62,636 nt of DNA. It comes from Treponema sp. GTDB lineage: Bacteria > Spirochaetota > Spirochaetia > Treponematales > Treponemataceae. The stretch lies in contig JAEEIU010000007.1 in the NCBI GenBank assembly GCA_016281495.1, positions 1 through 62,636 of the forward strand, written 5' to 3'. The position numbers and the translations under genes are program-made. Below are positions 17,495 to 25,935 of the stretch, piece after piece (position 1 is the stretch's first letter; every line of letters starts with the position of its first letter). The notes under the pieces are model-generated. The model was not told the DNA's origin. It saw nothing but the letters and a program-made list of their open reading frames with translations, and did not search any database.

Positions 17495-18277
17495 CTACAG
17501 CCTGTATGGTACCTGAACAGTTTTTTCCATGCCGTTCCGAACGACTGTTATGTTCCAGGTGTCACCTATACTGGCAGTTTCTATGAAATTCAAGTAATCG
17601 TCCACCGAATGTATGGCAGTTCCGTTTATGTCTGTAATGATGTCACCATGAAAGAGATTTGCATAATATGCTGGAGTGTTGTTGTAAACTGTATTTATAA
17701 GGCAGCCTGTATTCTGCTTGTAGTGATTCCTGTCTTCATTTGTAAGGTTAGAAATTGAAAAGCCTGGGGCATAATCAATCCTGTTTTCCTCTGGAATGGA
17801 AATAAACAGATATGCGCAATAATCAAACCTCTGAGTTGAATATGTCTGTGTCGTGTAGTTTGTGGTAGTATATGCGCTTACAGAACCAAAGGGACTTACA
17901 ACGGTGTGAACGCTTGTATATGGAACCATGTTGTAGGAGATTCCTGTGCCTGTGTAATCCTTGGTCCAAATAGCGATTTTAGCACCGTTTTTCTTGCACA
18001 AATCCCTAAGGGAAGCATTTATCTCTTCAATTGGAAACTGTGTGCCGTTGAATTGTGTATAGCCTATGCAGCGATGCCAGTCTGAAGAAAGCTCCCAGAA
18101 TTTAGTGTCCAGGTCGGTCACTGCGATGATTTCGGGTTCTTCATCTGCCTTTAAATAAGATGCCTCAGGAAAATAGTTTGCCTCATACCATGGAGTGAAT
18201 GAAGTGTTGAATCCAGTAATCACACATCCAGATAAAAAAATGGAAGCGGCAATCAAAAACAAAAATCCTTTTTTCAT
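17495..18277 (-). CDS. PDZ-domain lipoprotein, 260 aa
   Basis: I start at ATG 18277 (MKKGFLFL), with AGGAGG 7 bases upstream; an ATG at 18298 that overlaps the upstream stop (ATGA) is the alternative. Lipobox LSGC at about residue 18. The middle is rich in Thr and Tyr. The last 70 residues form a PDZ domain: GCLINTVYNNTPAYYANLFH, GDIITDINGTAIHSVDDYL and TWNITVVRNGMEKTV. No protease catalytic triad precedes it, so it is not a complete HtrA. It is likely a periplasmic adaptor that binds protein C-termini, coupled to the small membrane protein upstream. Confidence 0.8.
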   Translation of the reverse strand: MKKGFLFLIAASIFLSGCVITGFNTSFTPWYEANYFPEASYLKADEEPEIIAVTDLDTKFWELSSDWHRCIGYTQFNGTQFPIEEINASLRDLCKKNGAKIAIWTKDYTGTGISYNMVPYTSVHTVVSPFGSVSAYTTTNYTTQTYSTQRFDYCAYLFISIPEENRIDYAPGFSISNLTNEDRNHYKQNTGCLINTVYNNTPAYYANLFHGDIITDINGTAIHSVDDYLNFIETASIGDTWNITVVRNGMEKTVQVPYRL

Positions 18278-18294
18278 AACAATTCCTCCTGTTT

Positions 18295-18546
18295 TCATCT
18301 TTTATAAATCTTAAAAAAATATATCAGGACTATAAGTATTATGGCACCCAGTGCAATAGATCCCAATACAATGAAAATCGTTGACAGAACCCTCATGGCT
18401 TTTGAAACTGTTTTCCCTTTTTTTATTCTGCAGCGGCCAATGACATGAAGGATCATTCCTATTATTCCAAATAACAGTCCAAGCAGCAAGCCCAGAAAAA
18501 TGAACAAACCTAAGATGTCAACAAGCAGAATGCTTATAAAACCCAT
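18295..18546 (-). CDS. Small membrane protein with two hydrophobic segments, 83 aa
   Basis: Two long hydrophobic stretches (about residues 3-38 and 52-78) flank a basic cytoplasmic loop (GRCRIKKGKTVSKAMR); the first is Gly/Leu rich and could be two short helices. The stop codon overlaps an ATG that could start the PDZ lipoprotein gene, so the pair is translationally coupled. No family is recognised. Confidence 0.65.
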   Translation of the reverse strand: MGFISILLVDILGLFIFLGLLLGLLFGIIGMILHVIGRCRIKKGKTVSKAMRVLSTIFIVLGSIALGAIILIVLIYFFKIYKR

Positions 18547-18582
18547 TTCTATGCTCCACCATACCTGTATATGCCGTTAAGT

Positions 18583-18625
18583 GAACACAAGTGACATTAA
18601 AACTTGGCATATCAGGCTTGTGTTC
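18583..18625 (-). repeat. Inverted repeat between minus-strand genes
   Basis: GAACACAAG (18583-18591) and CTTGTGTTC (18617-18625) form a perfect 9-bp stem with a 25-nt loop in the 128-base gap between two minus-strand genes. There is no T run on either strand, so a terminator role is uncertain. Confidence 0.35.
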
Positions 18626-18674
18626 GCAAAATTCCGGCTTTAATTCTTTCATTAAAAAAGAATGTGTAGAATGA

Positions 18675-19517
18675 TTATTTTTTGAGCCTGTCTTCAAATG
18701 ACTTGAAAACGATGTTTTTGTCAATTGTCTTTAACTGCTCGTATTTAGATAATTGAAACGCAATGCCTTCTTCTTTTGCATTCTTATATACTCCGGACTT
18801 AAGCTGTTGTTCAATATTGCCGGCGATAAAGGCTAACAGGAAGATGGATCCATATTTGCTATCTGATATTTCTTTCGGCAGGGCGTCATAATCGACATTT
18901 ACACTTAGGAGGTCACTTTCTACTGCATAATTAAGTATGTCAGAATATTTCTTAAAAGTCTTCTCAGAGAAATCCTTTTCCTTCTTAAAGCTGCTGATGA
19001 GTTTAAGCATCTGGTCCTTTTCCTTTTTTGTAATCTCTGACGGCCAGATTTCATCGACTAATTCTGTAATACCAAAAGATGATGCGTTCTTATGGCTTTC
19101 AATTACATCTTTCCATTCCTCAGGAACAGGCAATACTTCGTCAGGATTGTCCAGGTTGGAAATGGCAAAAACTACGGAACCGCCTTGAACATGTGATGGT
19201 GCAATTGAAAGGATTTTGTTTTTCAGGCTGTTAAGGTTTTTCTTTCCCGTTACGTCGAACCAGACATTTGACTTTCCGACAGGCCTTAAGGCAATGATTA
19301 CATAGCCTTCGCCCATGTCATTGTTTTTCTTGTTAAAGGCAAAGATTTCTTCCTGGACCTTTTTAATGTAGTTGGAGAATTCCTGTATATCTGGGCTGCG
19401 TTCACTTAATTCTTCATTTGACTGAAACAGAATGATCTTGTCAAAAGCCTTGCTCTGTGAAAAAGCTGACATGACAAACATAAAATTGATTAAAACCAAA
19501 AAAACAGTTTTTTTCAT
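18675..19517 (-). CDS. Exported protein of unknown function, 280 aa
   Basis: I start at ATG 19517 (MKKTVFLV), with GGAGG 8 bases upstream; the frame extends to 19586 without a ribosome site. Signal peptide cleaved near SAFSQ. The mature part has an alpha/beta N-terminal half (GYVIIALRPVGKSNVWFDV, GGSVVFAIS) and a helical, Lys/Glu-rich C-terminal half with AFIAGNIEQQLKSG. No family is recognised. It belongs to the 14.2-19.5 kb series of minus-strand exported proteins. Confidence 0.7.
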   Translation of the reverse strand: MKKTVFLVLINFMFVMSAFSQSKAFDKIILFQSNEELSERSPDIQEFSNYIKKVQEEIFAFNKKNNDMGEGYVIIALRPVGKSNVWFDVTGKKNLNSLKNKILSIAPSHVQGGSVVFAISNLDNPDEVLPVPEEWKDVIESHKNASSFGITELVDEIWPSEITKKEKDQMLKLISSFKKEKDFSEKTFKKYSDILNYAVESDLLSVNVDYDALPKEISDSKYGSIFLLAFIAGNIEQQLKSGVYKNAKEEGIAFQLSKYEQLKTIDKNIVFKSFEDRLKK

Positions 19518-19685
19518 ACTTTTTTCCTCCAATGCCACTGTTTGGGTGTGGCAATAACAGTTTTTAATATAATCAGCATAAAGCACTTTTCATCATAAAG
19601 CGTCATGCAGATAACCATAAGAATAATTCTAACACAGCAATAATTAAAAATCAAGTTTCAAGTACTGATTGCAGGAATATACAAT

Positions 19686-20429
19686 TTACTTCCTGCATCT
19701 AAAGAAAATAAAGTCAGGCTGATGAATGACGCCTCCAAATATATCCGGATATTTAAGGCGGATCTCTTCGGGCAGTGATGATTCCTGACATTCCTCAATT
19801 ATGAATCCGGCTGCAACAAGCTCGTTTATCAATGTGGAGAATTTCCTGTGATAAACCTCATAGTCGTCAACAACCCAGCGGAAATGCCTTAGACCTTCAA
19901 TTCCATAATTATGAAGGTTTGCATAAAGCCTTTCACCTTTTTCTGTCCTCGTATATCTGTCATAAACTCCATCGTATGCAGTTGATATGGGATGAGACAT
20001 TGAAAACACGCAATAACCGTTTTCATTCAGCATGTCATGTATGCGCTTCATCAGTTTGCCAAAGTCTTCTACATAATCAAAAGCCAGCGAACTTGTAATC
20101 ACATCAAAAGTTTCATCAAGCTCCTCCAGATCTTCAAATGCCATCCGTCTGTATGTTATGTTGGCTGCCGAATTGTTTTCCCGTGCATAAGAGAGCATTT
20201 TTTCAGAGATGTCAATTCCAAGGACAGACAGGGCACCGCTTTTTGAATATTGAAGTGCATGCTGGCCCATACCGCATCCGATATCAAGAACCTTCTTTCC
20301 CTTAAGCTCAGGCAGCATCCTGGTTATTATGGGCGTTTCTATTACATCATTAAAATTGGTTTCAGATGCCCTAAGATTCTTAAAGTTTTCATAGAATGAA
20401 TCATTGTCATAAATGTTCTGCTGTGCCAT
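19686..20429 (-). CDS. Class I SAM-dependent methyltransferase
   Basis: 247 residues. Motif I is VLDIGCGMGQHALQYSKSG (about residues 46-64), followed by VLGIDISEKML (motif II acidic residue), MAFEDLEELDETFDVITSSL and the post-III segment MLNENGYCVFSMSHP. This is the methyltransferase type 11 layout, and the substrate is likely a small molecule. The C-terminal HPIS..YDGVYDRY and FHRKFSTLINELVAAGF segments are common in this group. The short gap to the upstream GGDEF gene (20430-20526) contains no called gene. Confidence 0.85.
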   Translation of the reverse strand: MAQQNIYDNDSFYENFKNLRASETNFNDVIETPIITRMLPELKGKKVLDIGCGMGQHALQYSKSGALSVLGIDISEKMLSYARENNSAANITYRRMAFEDLEELDETFDVITSSLAFDYVEDFGKLMKRIHDMLNENGYCVFSMSHPISTAYDGVYDRYTRTEKGERLYANLHNYGIEGLRHFRWVVDDYEVYHRKFSTLINELVAAGFIIEECQESSLPEEIRLKYPDIFGGVIHQPDFIFFRCRK

Positions 20430-20526
20430 ATTTCAATTTCCTTAACTCAGTGTAGAGTTCCTTTATGTCATAATCATAACTTTCCGGTATGATAAAAGAT
20501 CTGACAGGGCTTATGCGACATCCAGC

Positions 20527-22434
20527 TCACTTTAATTTCTTGCGGTGGTACTCTTCCTTGGATTTGTACATTATCTCGTCTACTTCCTCTATGGCCTGCA
20601 TGAGCTTTGCGTTTTTGTCCGGAAGAAATTCCTTTATGCCCATGCTGACGGAAAGGGAATAGGGCAGGGACATTGTCTTGGTTCTTTGAGCAAGGTCTTT
20701 CTTGAGCTTGTCCTGATAGTCAATTTTTGCGTTCCCTGTTTTTGTTCCGATTACTACAAATTCGTCTCCACCATAACGTATTGCAAGAAATGATTTTGGG
20801 AAAATGTCCTTTATCGCTTCGGCAACAGTTTTTACGGCAAGGTCTCCGTGAAGGTGACCGTATCTGTCATTGATTACCTTCATGTCGTTGATGTCGACAA
20901 ACATTATGAGGGTGTTTTTGTTCGTAACATTATTTTTGAAGAAAAGGTCCTGTGCAAAAATATCAAGTCCCGTTCTGTTCAAAAGGCCTGAAAGGGCGTC
21001 CTGGGTTGAAAGTACTGTAAGCTGTTCGCTCATCAGCTTGTAGCCGAGTGTCTGCCTGAATTTTTCTATGCTTGCTCCAAAATCCCTGCTCCAGTTATAT
21101 CCAACCTTGTCACGAAGCATCTGGAATGAATCTTTTGAAACATAATACCCCTGAAGGTACCTGAGGTTAAAAATGGGAATGAAAAGATATGTGCTGGGGT
21201 TATCATCTTCCATTGATTCGGGAATAAGGTTTCTTGTAGGTATGACCTGCTTTGAAGGATCTTTTGGCTGAGCTTTTCCACTCTTTATGTTGACCAGGAC
21301 ATGCATCTTTTTTCCGTAGTCTGTGCTGCTCTGGTATGTATATTTGACGTTTACAAGGGATTTAATGACTTCTTCCTTTATCAAGATTGAAAAATCCTTT
21401 CCCTCAAAGTTATTCCTTCTTTCAAAATACTTTTGAAGTGAATCCTCCAGGCCTCCGATACTTTCATTCTGGATGAATACGTTCTCTATATGGCGAAGGT
21501 GGCTTGCAAATCTTGGAGATGCGTCAATTTTCTGTGGAGAGAACATGCTGTAGATTTTCTGTTTGCCCGTAAGTTCCTTCATGCATCCGCAGCTTTGCCT
21601 GTAATAGGGGATGGCCCTTATTTTCTTAAATACAGGAGTTTCACCCCCGTCAAGTACAATTTTAGCCGCTTCTTCTCCCATTTTGTCCGATTTCATGTTG
21701 ACTGTGGATATAGACGGTGTTACACAGCTTGCAAATGATATGTCATCAAAACCGATTACCTTAAGGTCATTAGGGACATCCACCTGATGTTCCAAAGCCG
21801 CCTTGATAACAGCCATGGCCGCCCAGTCATTTATGCAGACTACAGCATGGGGCAGTTTTTTCCCTTTGGCAAATATCTTCTGGGCTTTCTCGTAGGCAAA
21901 ATCAAAGGTCCAGTCTCCATTTAAATATACATTGTTTTCCGGAATGGGCAGGTTGTGCTCGGTCAATGCTTCCTTGAATGCCGAAAAATTTGATTCTGCC
22001 CCTTCTTCTCCGTTTGGACCGCCTATATATGCGAATTCTGTTATACGGTGCTTTTCTATAAGATGTGATACAAGTTCCTTGAATACGCGGTGGTTGTCGC
22101 TGCCTACATACTGCAGGCCTTCCATGCGCTCATTTATGGATACGGCCGGAACTCCTGATTTTTGGATTCTGCGTCTTTCTTTCTCTGCCATTTCCCTGTC
22201 ATTCAGGAGATTGGGCATAAAAACAATGCCGTCAAAATCTGCCGGATTGATCAGGTCAAAAATGGCAAATCCTGTCGTGTTTGGGGATCCGTCTGACTCA
22301 TAAGATTTGTAGGTTGTAAAAACATACAGGTCTGCGTTTCTTTTGCGGCATGTTTTCTCCAGTCCTTCAAGAACAGCGAGGACATAATCAACCGCCCAAC
22401 CGGATGTTAATACTGCTATTTTTTTCTTTCCCAT
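20527..22434 (-). CDS. LacI-type sugar-binding domain fused to a GGDEF diguanylate cyclase
   Basis: 635 residues. Residues 1-280 follow the periplasmic-binding-protein fold of LacI regulators (KKIAVLTSGWAVDYVLAVLE, FVMPNLL-type strands, YIGGPNGEEGAESNFSAF, VVCINDWAAMAVIKAALEH, LKVIGFDDISFASCVTP), but no DNA-binding helix-turn-helix precedes it. A linker of about 200 residues leads to a C-terminal GGDEF domain: DALSGLLNRTGLDIF, FVDINDMKVINDRYGHLHGD and RYGGDEFVVIG with the catalytic GGDEF intact. The RxxD inhibitory site five residues before GGDEF is replaced by PKSF. With no signal peptide it should be a cytoplasmic sensor coupling a sugar-like ligand to c-di-GMP synthesis. Confidence 0.9.
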   Translation of the reverse strand: MGKKKIAVLTSGWAVDYVLAVLEGLEKTCRKRNADLYVFTTYKSYESDGSPNTTGFAIFDLINPADFDGIVFMPNLLNDREMAEKERRRIQKSGVPAVSINERMEGLQYVGSDNHRVFKELVSHLIEKHRITEFAYIGGPNGEEGAESNFSAFKEALTEHNLPIPENNVYLNGDWTFDFAYEKAQKIFAKGKKLPHAVVCINDWAAMAVIKAALEHQVDVPNDLKVIGFDDISFASCVTPSISTVNMKSDKMGEEAAKIVLDGGETPVFKKIRAIPYYRQSCGCMKELTGKQKIYSMFSPQKIDASPRFASHLRHIENVFIQNESIGGLEDSLQKYFERRNNFEGKDFSILIKEEVIKSLVNVKYTYQSSTDYGKKMHVLVNIKSGKAQPKDPSKQVIPTRNLIPESMEDDNPSTYLFIPIFNLRYLQGYYVSKDSFQMLRDKVGYNWSRDFGASIEKFRQTLGYKLMSEQLTVLSTQDALSGLLNRTGLDIFAQDLFFKNNVTNKNTLIMFVDINDMKVINDRYGHLHGDLAVKTVAEAIKDIFPKSFLAIRYGGDEFVVIGTKTGNAKIDYQDKLKKDLAQRTKTMSLPYSLSVSMGIKEFLPDKNAKLMQAIEEVDEIMYKSKEEYHRKKLK

Positions 22435-22551
22435 TAAAAATCCCTTGTCAAAAGCCTTTGAAATTCCAAAAAGACCTTACATATATTGTAATTTTTCATT
22501 TAAAAAAAGTCAAATTCCTTTTTTAACTTTTTTCGATAAACCTCTGTGGTA

Positions 22552-22580
22552 TTGACTAAAAGGCTTAAAATTGATAGATT
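22552..22580 (+). promoter_or_regulatory. Promoter of the rpsF operon
   Basis: TTGACT at 22552-22557 and TAGATT at 22575-22580, spacing 17 bp, about 60 bases before rpsF. A short stem (GGAGC at 22592-22596 with GCTCC at 22607-22611) follows in the leader. The known S6:S18 leader motif was not recognisable. Confidence 0.6.
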
Positions 22581-22642
22581 TATTTACCCCTTGGAGCTGC
22601 GTATGTGGCTCCCATATAATGTCCATAAGGAGAAACGTACAA

Positions 22643-22933
22643 ATGAGAAAGTATGAACTTATGACTATCTATCCCGTTGAGGATGATAAGTACAAGGCCG
22701 GAATTGAAACACTCCGCGCTGACCTGGCAAAATTCGGTGCAGAAATCGAAAAGGAAGAGCCGTTTGGTGACCGTGACCTTACCTATGTGGTAAAGAAGCA
22801 GAAGAGAGGACGCTTTGTTCTCCTGAACATCAAGGCAAATCCTTCAAAGATTACAGAACTTGACGCACAGTTCAAATTCAACACAAATCTCTTGAAGTAT
22901 CTTTTTGTCGTAAAAGAAGAAAAGAACGCATAA
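22643..22933 (+). CDS. rpsF: 30S ribosomal protein S6
   Basis: 96 residues from ATG 22643 (MRKYELMTIYPVEDDKYKAG); the open frame upstream to 22571 runs through the promoter and leader and is rejected. Landmarks are the YELM start, the FGDRDLTYVVKKQKRGRFVL segment and the NTNLLKYLFV end. S6 binds 16S rRNA together with S18 on the 30S platform. It is the first gene of the conserved rpsF-ssb-rpsR-rplI operon, with ssb 36 bases downstream. Confidence 0.96.
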   Translation: MRKYELMTIYPVEDDKYKAGIETLRADLAKFGAEIEKEEPFGDRDLTYVVKKQKRGRFVLLNIKANPSKITELDAQFKFNTNLLKYLFVVKEEKNA

Positions 22934-22969
22934 TTTAATATCGAAATCTATTTATAAAAGGAGGTTTAT

Positions 22970-23476
22970 ATGAGCAGTGATTTAAACAGTGTAATTCTGA
23001 TTGGACGTCTTACACGAGATGCAGAGCTTTCTTATCTGCCGTCGGGTTCTGCCGTGGCAAAGATGAGCATCGCCGTTAACCGCAGCCGTCGTGAAGGTGA
23101 GCAGTGGGTAAATGAAGTCAATTATTTTGACGTCTCATTATTCGGCAAGCAGGCTGAATCACTCAAACAATACCTCCTTAAAGGTAAACAGATTGCGGTT
23201 CAGGGATCCTTAAGACAGGACCGTTGGGAAAAAGACGGTCAGAAATTCAGCAAGGTGAGTATCGTGGCCAATTCAGTTGAACTGCTTGGTGGCCGCTCTG
23301 ATGGTGGAAGTTTTGGTGGAGGATCAGCTCCTTCAGGCCAGTCTTCCGGGGGGTATCAGATGCGTCCGAATTACGGTCAGTCAACAGGCCCGGCTCAGGG
23401 TGCTTATGACGGACCAGATGCCGGAGATTCATTTGGCGGAGATGGAATTGATTTCCCAGAGGATATCCCGTTCTAA
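22970..23476 (+). CDS. ssb: Single-stranded DNA-binding protein
   Basis: 168 residues. The OB fold is seen in LNSVILIGRLTRDAELSYLP, AVAKMSIAVNRS, VNYFDVSLFGKQAESLKQYL and GKQIAVQGSLRQDRW. A Gly/Ser/Gln-rich linker (about 108-150) leads to the acidic tip DFPEDIPF, the usual docking site for replication and repair partners. GGAGG lies 6 bases before ATG. Length is normal. It sits in its usual place between rpsF and rpsR. Confidence 0.96.
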   Translation: MSSDLNSVILIGRLTRDAELSYLPSGSAVAKMSIAVNRSRREGEQWVNEVNYFDVSLFGKQAESLKQYLLKGKQIAVQGSLRQDRWEKDGQKFSKVSIVANSVELLGGRSDGGSFGGGSAPSGQSSGGYQMRPNYGQSTGPAQGAYDGPDAGDSFGGDGIDFPEDIPF

Positions 23477-23484
23477 AATAAAAC

Positions 23485-23516
23485 GTGACAAGAGGTCACA
23501 CGTGACAAAAAGTCAC
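23485..23516 (+). promoter_or_regulatory. Tandem hairpins between ssb and rpsR
   Basis: GTGAC at 23485-23489 pairs with GTCAC at 23495-23499, and GTGAC at 23502-23506 pairs with GTCAC at 23512-23516. This makes two 5-bp hairpins in a 17-base repeat unit, ending 3 bases before the rpsR ribosome site AGGAG. The position suggests translational control of rpsR, possibly by S18 or S6:S18. That is inferred. Confidence 0.5.
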
Positions 23517-23529
23517 AAGGAGAAACACT

Positions 23530-23844
23530 ATGTCTGATGAAGTAAACGTAGAAATGAAAGATGAAGATGTAAATACAGAGCAGCTTGAGGCACAGGGTCG
23601 TGAGGATGAAAGCCGTGCAGGCCGCAAGGGAAAGGCATTTTTCCACAAGAAGGTATGCCGCTTCTGTGCAAACAAGGCAAAGATTGATTACAAGGATGCA
23701 GATGGACTTCGCCGCTTTACAACTGAACGCGGAAAGATTCTTCCACGCCGCATCACTGGCACATGCTCAAAGCACCAGAAAGAGCTTGCAGTAGCAATCA
23801 AGCGTGCCCGCTCAATCTGCCTGTTGCCCTACGTTACGGAGTAA
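23530..23844 (+). CDS. rpsR: 30S ribosomal protein S18
   Basis: 104 residues. The conserved core starts at about residue 35 ([20 protein letters not shown]) and includes [20 protein letters not shown] and [20 protein letters not shown]. The CxxC pair in CRFC suggests a zinc-associated form. The N-terminal extension of about 30 residues is acidic ([18 protein letters not shown]), longer than the usual 75-80-residue protein. The last codons and stop are duplicated in tandem just downstream. Confidence 0.95.
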   Translation: MSDEVNVEMKDEDVNTEQLEAQGREDESRAGRKGKAFFHKKVCRFCANKAKIDYKDADGLRRFTTERGKILPRRITGTCSKHQKELAVAIKRARSICLLPYVTE

Positions 23845-23861
23845 GTACGTTACAGAGTAAA
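23830..23861 (+). repeat. 16-bp tandem duplication over the rpsR stop codon
   Basis: TACGTTACGGAGTAAG (23830-23845) is followed directly by TACGTTACAGAGTAAA (23846-23861), differing at two positions. The first unit encodes the last S18 residues YVTE and TAA; the second is outside the gene. It probably arose by slippage. Confidence 0.8.
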
Positions 23862-23875
23862 CAAATCAATTAAAA

Positions 23876-23906
23876 GGCCTGCGATCCAACTCCTGGTAAC
23901 GCGGCC
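23876..23906 (+). promoter_or_regulatory. GC-rich hairpin before rplI
   Basis: GGCCTGCG (23876-23883) can pair with CGCGGCC (23900-23906), with one bulged base, in the rpsR-rplI gap. There is no T run. It could modulate rplI translation or be an mRNA-processing site. Confidence 0.4.
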
Positions 23907-23935
23907 ATAAACTTAAACTACAAGAGGAGCTTGTT

Positions 23936-24514
23936 ATGAAAGTAATTTTGAATGATGATGTAAAACATCTTGGTGAAATGGGCGACGTAAAGAATGTTGC
24001 CAACGGTTATGCAAGAAACTATCTTTTTCCACGCATGCTTGCAGTTCCATACAACGATGAGACAGTAGCTTACTTTGAGGGTAAGAAGGCTGAAATCGAA
24101 GAACGCAAGGCAAAGAAACGCGCAGACAGCCTGACTCTCAAGGAAAAACTCGAGGCCATGACTGTAGAGCTTACAGTTCCTGCCGGCTCAAACGGAAAAC
24201 TTTATGGTGCCGTTACAAACCTTTCACTTGCAGAATACTTTGCAAAGAACGGCTTGGAAATCGAACGCAAGCGCATCGAAATCCCTGGCCTTACAATCAA
24301 GAATGTAGGAAACTACACATTCAAGGTTCACCTGTATGAAACAAATGTTGCAGAAGTAAAGCTTTCTGTTCTTGCCCAGATCGACAAGACCGCTGAGGCA
24401 AAGAAAGAAGGTAAATCAGGAAAGTCTTCAAAAGCAGAAAAGACAGAGGAAGCCCCTGCAAAAACAGAGGAAGCTCCAGCTGATGCTCCTAGCGCAACAG
24501 AAGAAGCAAAATAA
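23936..24514 (+). CDS. rplI: 50S ribosomal protein L9
   Basis: 192 residues. The N-terminal RNA-binding domain is MKVILNDDVKHLGEMGDVKNVANGYARNYLFP, split here by position: VILNDDVKHLGEMGDV then VANGYARNYLFPR. A long helix follows (about 42-80), then the C-terminal domain with LYGAVTNLSLAEYF and KNVGNYTFKVHLY. Beyond the usual end (about residue 150) is a low-complexity Lys/Glu/Ala/Pro tail. RBS GAGGAG precedes ATG. The operon ends in a terminator at 24539. Confidence 0.96.
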   Translation: MKVILNDDVKHLGEMGDVKNVANGYARNYLFPRMLAVPYNDETVAYFEGKKAEIEERKAKKRADSLTLKEKLEAMTVELTVPAGSNGKLYGAVTNLSLAEYFAKNGLEIERKRIEIPGLTIKNVGNYTFKVHLYETNVAEVKLSVLAQIDKTAEAKKEGKSGKSSKAEKTEEAPAKTEEAPADAPSATEEAK

Positions 24515-24538
24515 TTCTAGCTTAGCTTGACAAAAGAA

Positions 24539-24572
24539 GGCTGTCGAAGAAAAACTCCGGCAGCCTTTTTTA
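24539..24572 (+). terminator. Rho-independent terminator of the rpsF operon
   Basis: GGCTGTCG (24539-24546) pairs with CGGCAGCC (24558-24565), one G-T pair, followed by a T run at 24566-24571. It lies between the convergent rplI and dnaB. Confidence 0.85.
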
Positions 24573-24589
24573 TTTGCATTAGGATTTAG

Positions 24590-25930
24590 TTATTCATGAT
24601 CCTTTGATTTATTCTCAAACTTGGTGTAGCTTGAAATAAAGAGGACATCGACATCACCGATAGGACCGTTTCTCTGCTTGGCCACTATAAGCTTTCTGTC
24701 TTGAACTGGATTGTATTCTCCTTCCTCTCCATCGGCTTTTTGACCTTTTCGGTTACCGTGTATGAAAATAACCATATCGGCATCCTGCTCAATTGAACCG
24801 GAACCCCTGAGCTCGTTCAATCCAGGCTCATTACCTTCTGCGGAACGGGCAACCTGACATAATACAACAATAGGTATGTTGAGCTCACGTGCAAGATTCT
24901 TAAGGGATTTGGATATTGCCGACTGCTGTTCATATACAGGCGCATCTTCGTTTTCACTGGAAATAAGTCCGATGTAGTCTATGAAAATGATCTTAACGTC
25001 ATTCAGGGCTTTCATGCGGCGTGCCATGGTGCGCAAGTCAAGCAGCTTCATGTTCGGTGTGTCAACTATGTAGAGGGGTGACTCATAGCACAAACCTGCG
25101 GCATTCTGAATTGCGGTAAAATCTTCAAGACGAAGCATACCGTCGCGGAGTTTGCGGCTTTGTATCCTTGATATCTGGGACAAAAGACGCTGGCATATCT
25201 GGTTTGCAGACATTTCAAGGCTAAAGAAACCGCATGGAATTTTCTTTTCGATGGCAATATGCTGCATCATGGAAAGTGCAAGGGCTGTTTTACCCATGGA
25301 AGGGCGTGCACCTACGATAATCATTTCGCTGTCCTGGAAACCGCTTGTCATGCTGTCCAGCTCTGTTATTCCTGAAGGTATGCCGGAGAAAGAGTTTTTC
25401 TGCTTGTAGCGCTTGTCGATCAGCTCAATTGTCGGAGGAATGATGTCCCTCATGTTGAATATGCTTGAGCTTTCGTTTGTATCCGTAAGCTTGAATATTT
25501 TCTGCTCTGCTTCCTCAAGGATTGAACGGCTTTCTTTTGTCTCATCAAAGCTTTCTGCCTTTATCTCTGAGGATATGCGGATGAGGTTTCGCCTTATTGC
25601 CTGATCAAGGACTATGTTTGCGTAATAGTCTATGTTGGCAGAGGTAGGAACCATGTCCGTAAGTGAAGAGATGTATGAAACTCCTCCTGCCGCATCGAGC
25701 TTGCCTCTTTTGGTAAGGTCATCGATAAGGGTAAGCATGTCACCCTTTACGCTGGATTCAGAGAGGTGTACCAGAGAGTCAAAGATTATCTGATTTCTCT
25801 GGTCATAAAAATGAGACGACCTGATGTACAGGACTACCTCGTTTACAGATTCCCAGTTAAGGAGCATTGCACCGAGAGTAGCCTGTTCAGCCTCCAGATT
25901 GTGCGGAGGTATTTTGTCTTTCAGTTCCAT
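24590..25930 (-). CDS. dnaB: Replicative DNA helicase DnaB
   Basis: 446 residues, normal length. The N-terminal domain opens PPHNLEAEQATLGAMLLNWE. The RecA-like domain has Walker A GARPSMGKTALALSM (about residue 207), Walker B IIFIDYIGLIS, the QQSAISKSLKNLARELNIP helix and the ELRGSGSIEQDADMVIFIHG end. It unwinds the chromosomal fork ahead of the polymerase. Its stop lies 18 bases from the rplI terminator. The P83/100 gene ends only 5 bases upstream of the dnaB start, so the two may be co-transcribed. Confidence 0.96.
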   Translation of the reverse strand: MELKDKIPPHNLEAEQATLGAMLLNWESVNEVVLYIRSSHFYDQRNQIIFDSLVHLSESSVKGDMLTLIDDLTKRGKLDAAGGVSYISSLTDMVPTSANIDYYANIVLDQAIRRNLIRISSEIKAESFDETKESRSILEEAEQKIFKLTDTNESSSIFNMRDIIPPTIELIDKRYKQKNSFSGIPSGITELDSMTSGFQDSEMIIVGARPSMGKTALALSMMQHIAIEKKIPCGFFSLEMSANQICQRLLSQISRIQSRKLRDGMLRLEDFTAIQNAAGLCYESPLYIVDTPNMKLLDLRTMARRMKALNDVKIIFIDYIGLISSENEDAPVYEQQSAISKSLKNLARELNIPIVVLCQVARSAEGNEPGLNELRGSGSIEQDADMVIFIHGNRKGQKADGEEGEYNPVQDRKLIVAKQRNGPIGDVDVLFISSYTKFENKSKDHE

Positions 25931-25935
25931 AAAAC

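Noticed and set aside
20406..20520. Short minus-strand open frame ending ELYTELRKLKYGTAEHL
   Set aside because: No start codon or ribosome site and only about 38 codons; it overlaps the methyltransferase start. It may be a fragment, but cannot be supported as a gene.
22592..22611. Candidate S6:S18 ribosomal leader in front of rpsF
   Set aside because: Only a 5-bp GGAGC/GCTCC stem is seen and the conserved CCG-containing element of the known motif was not found.
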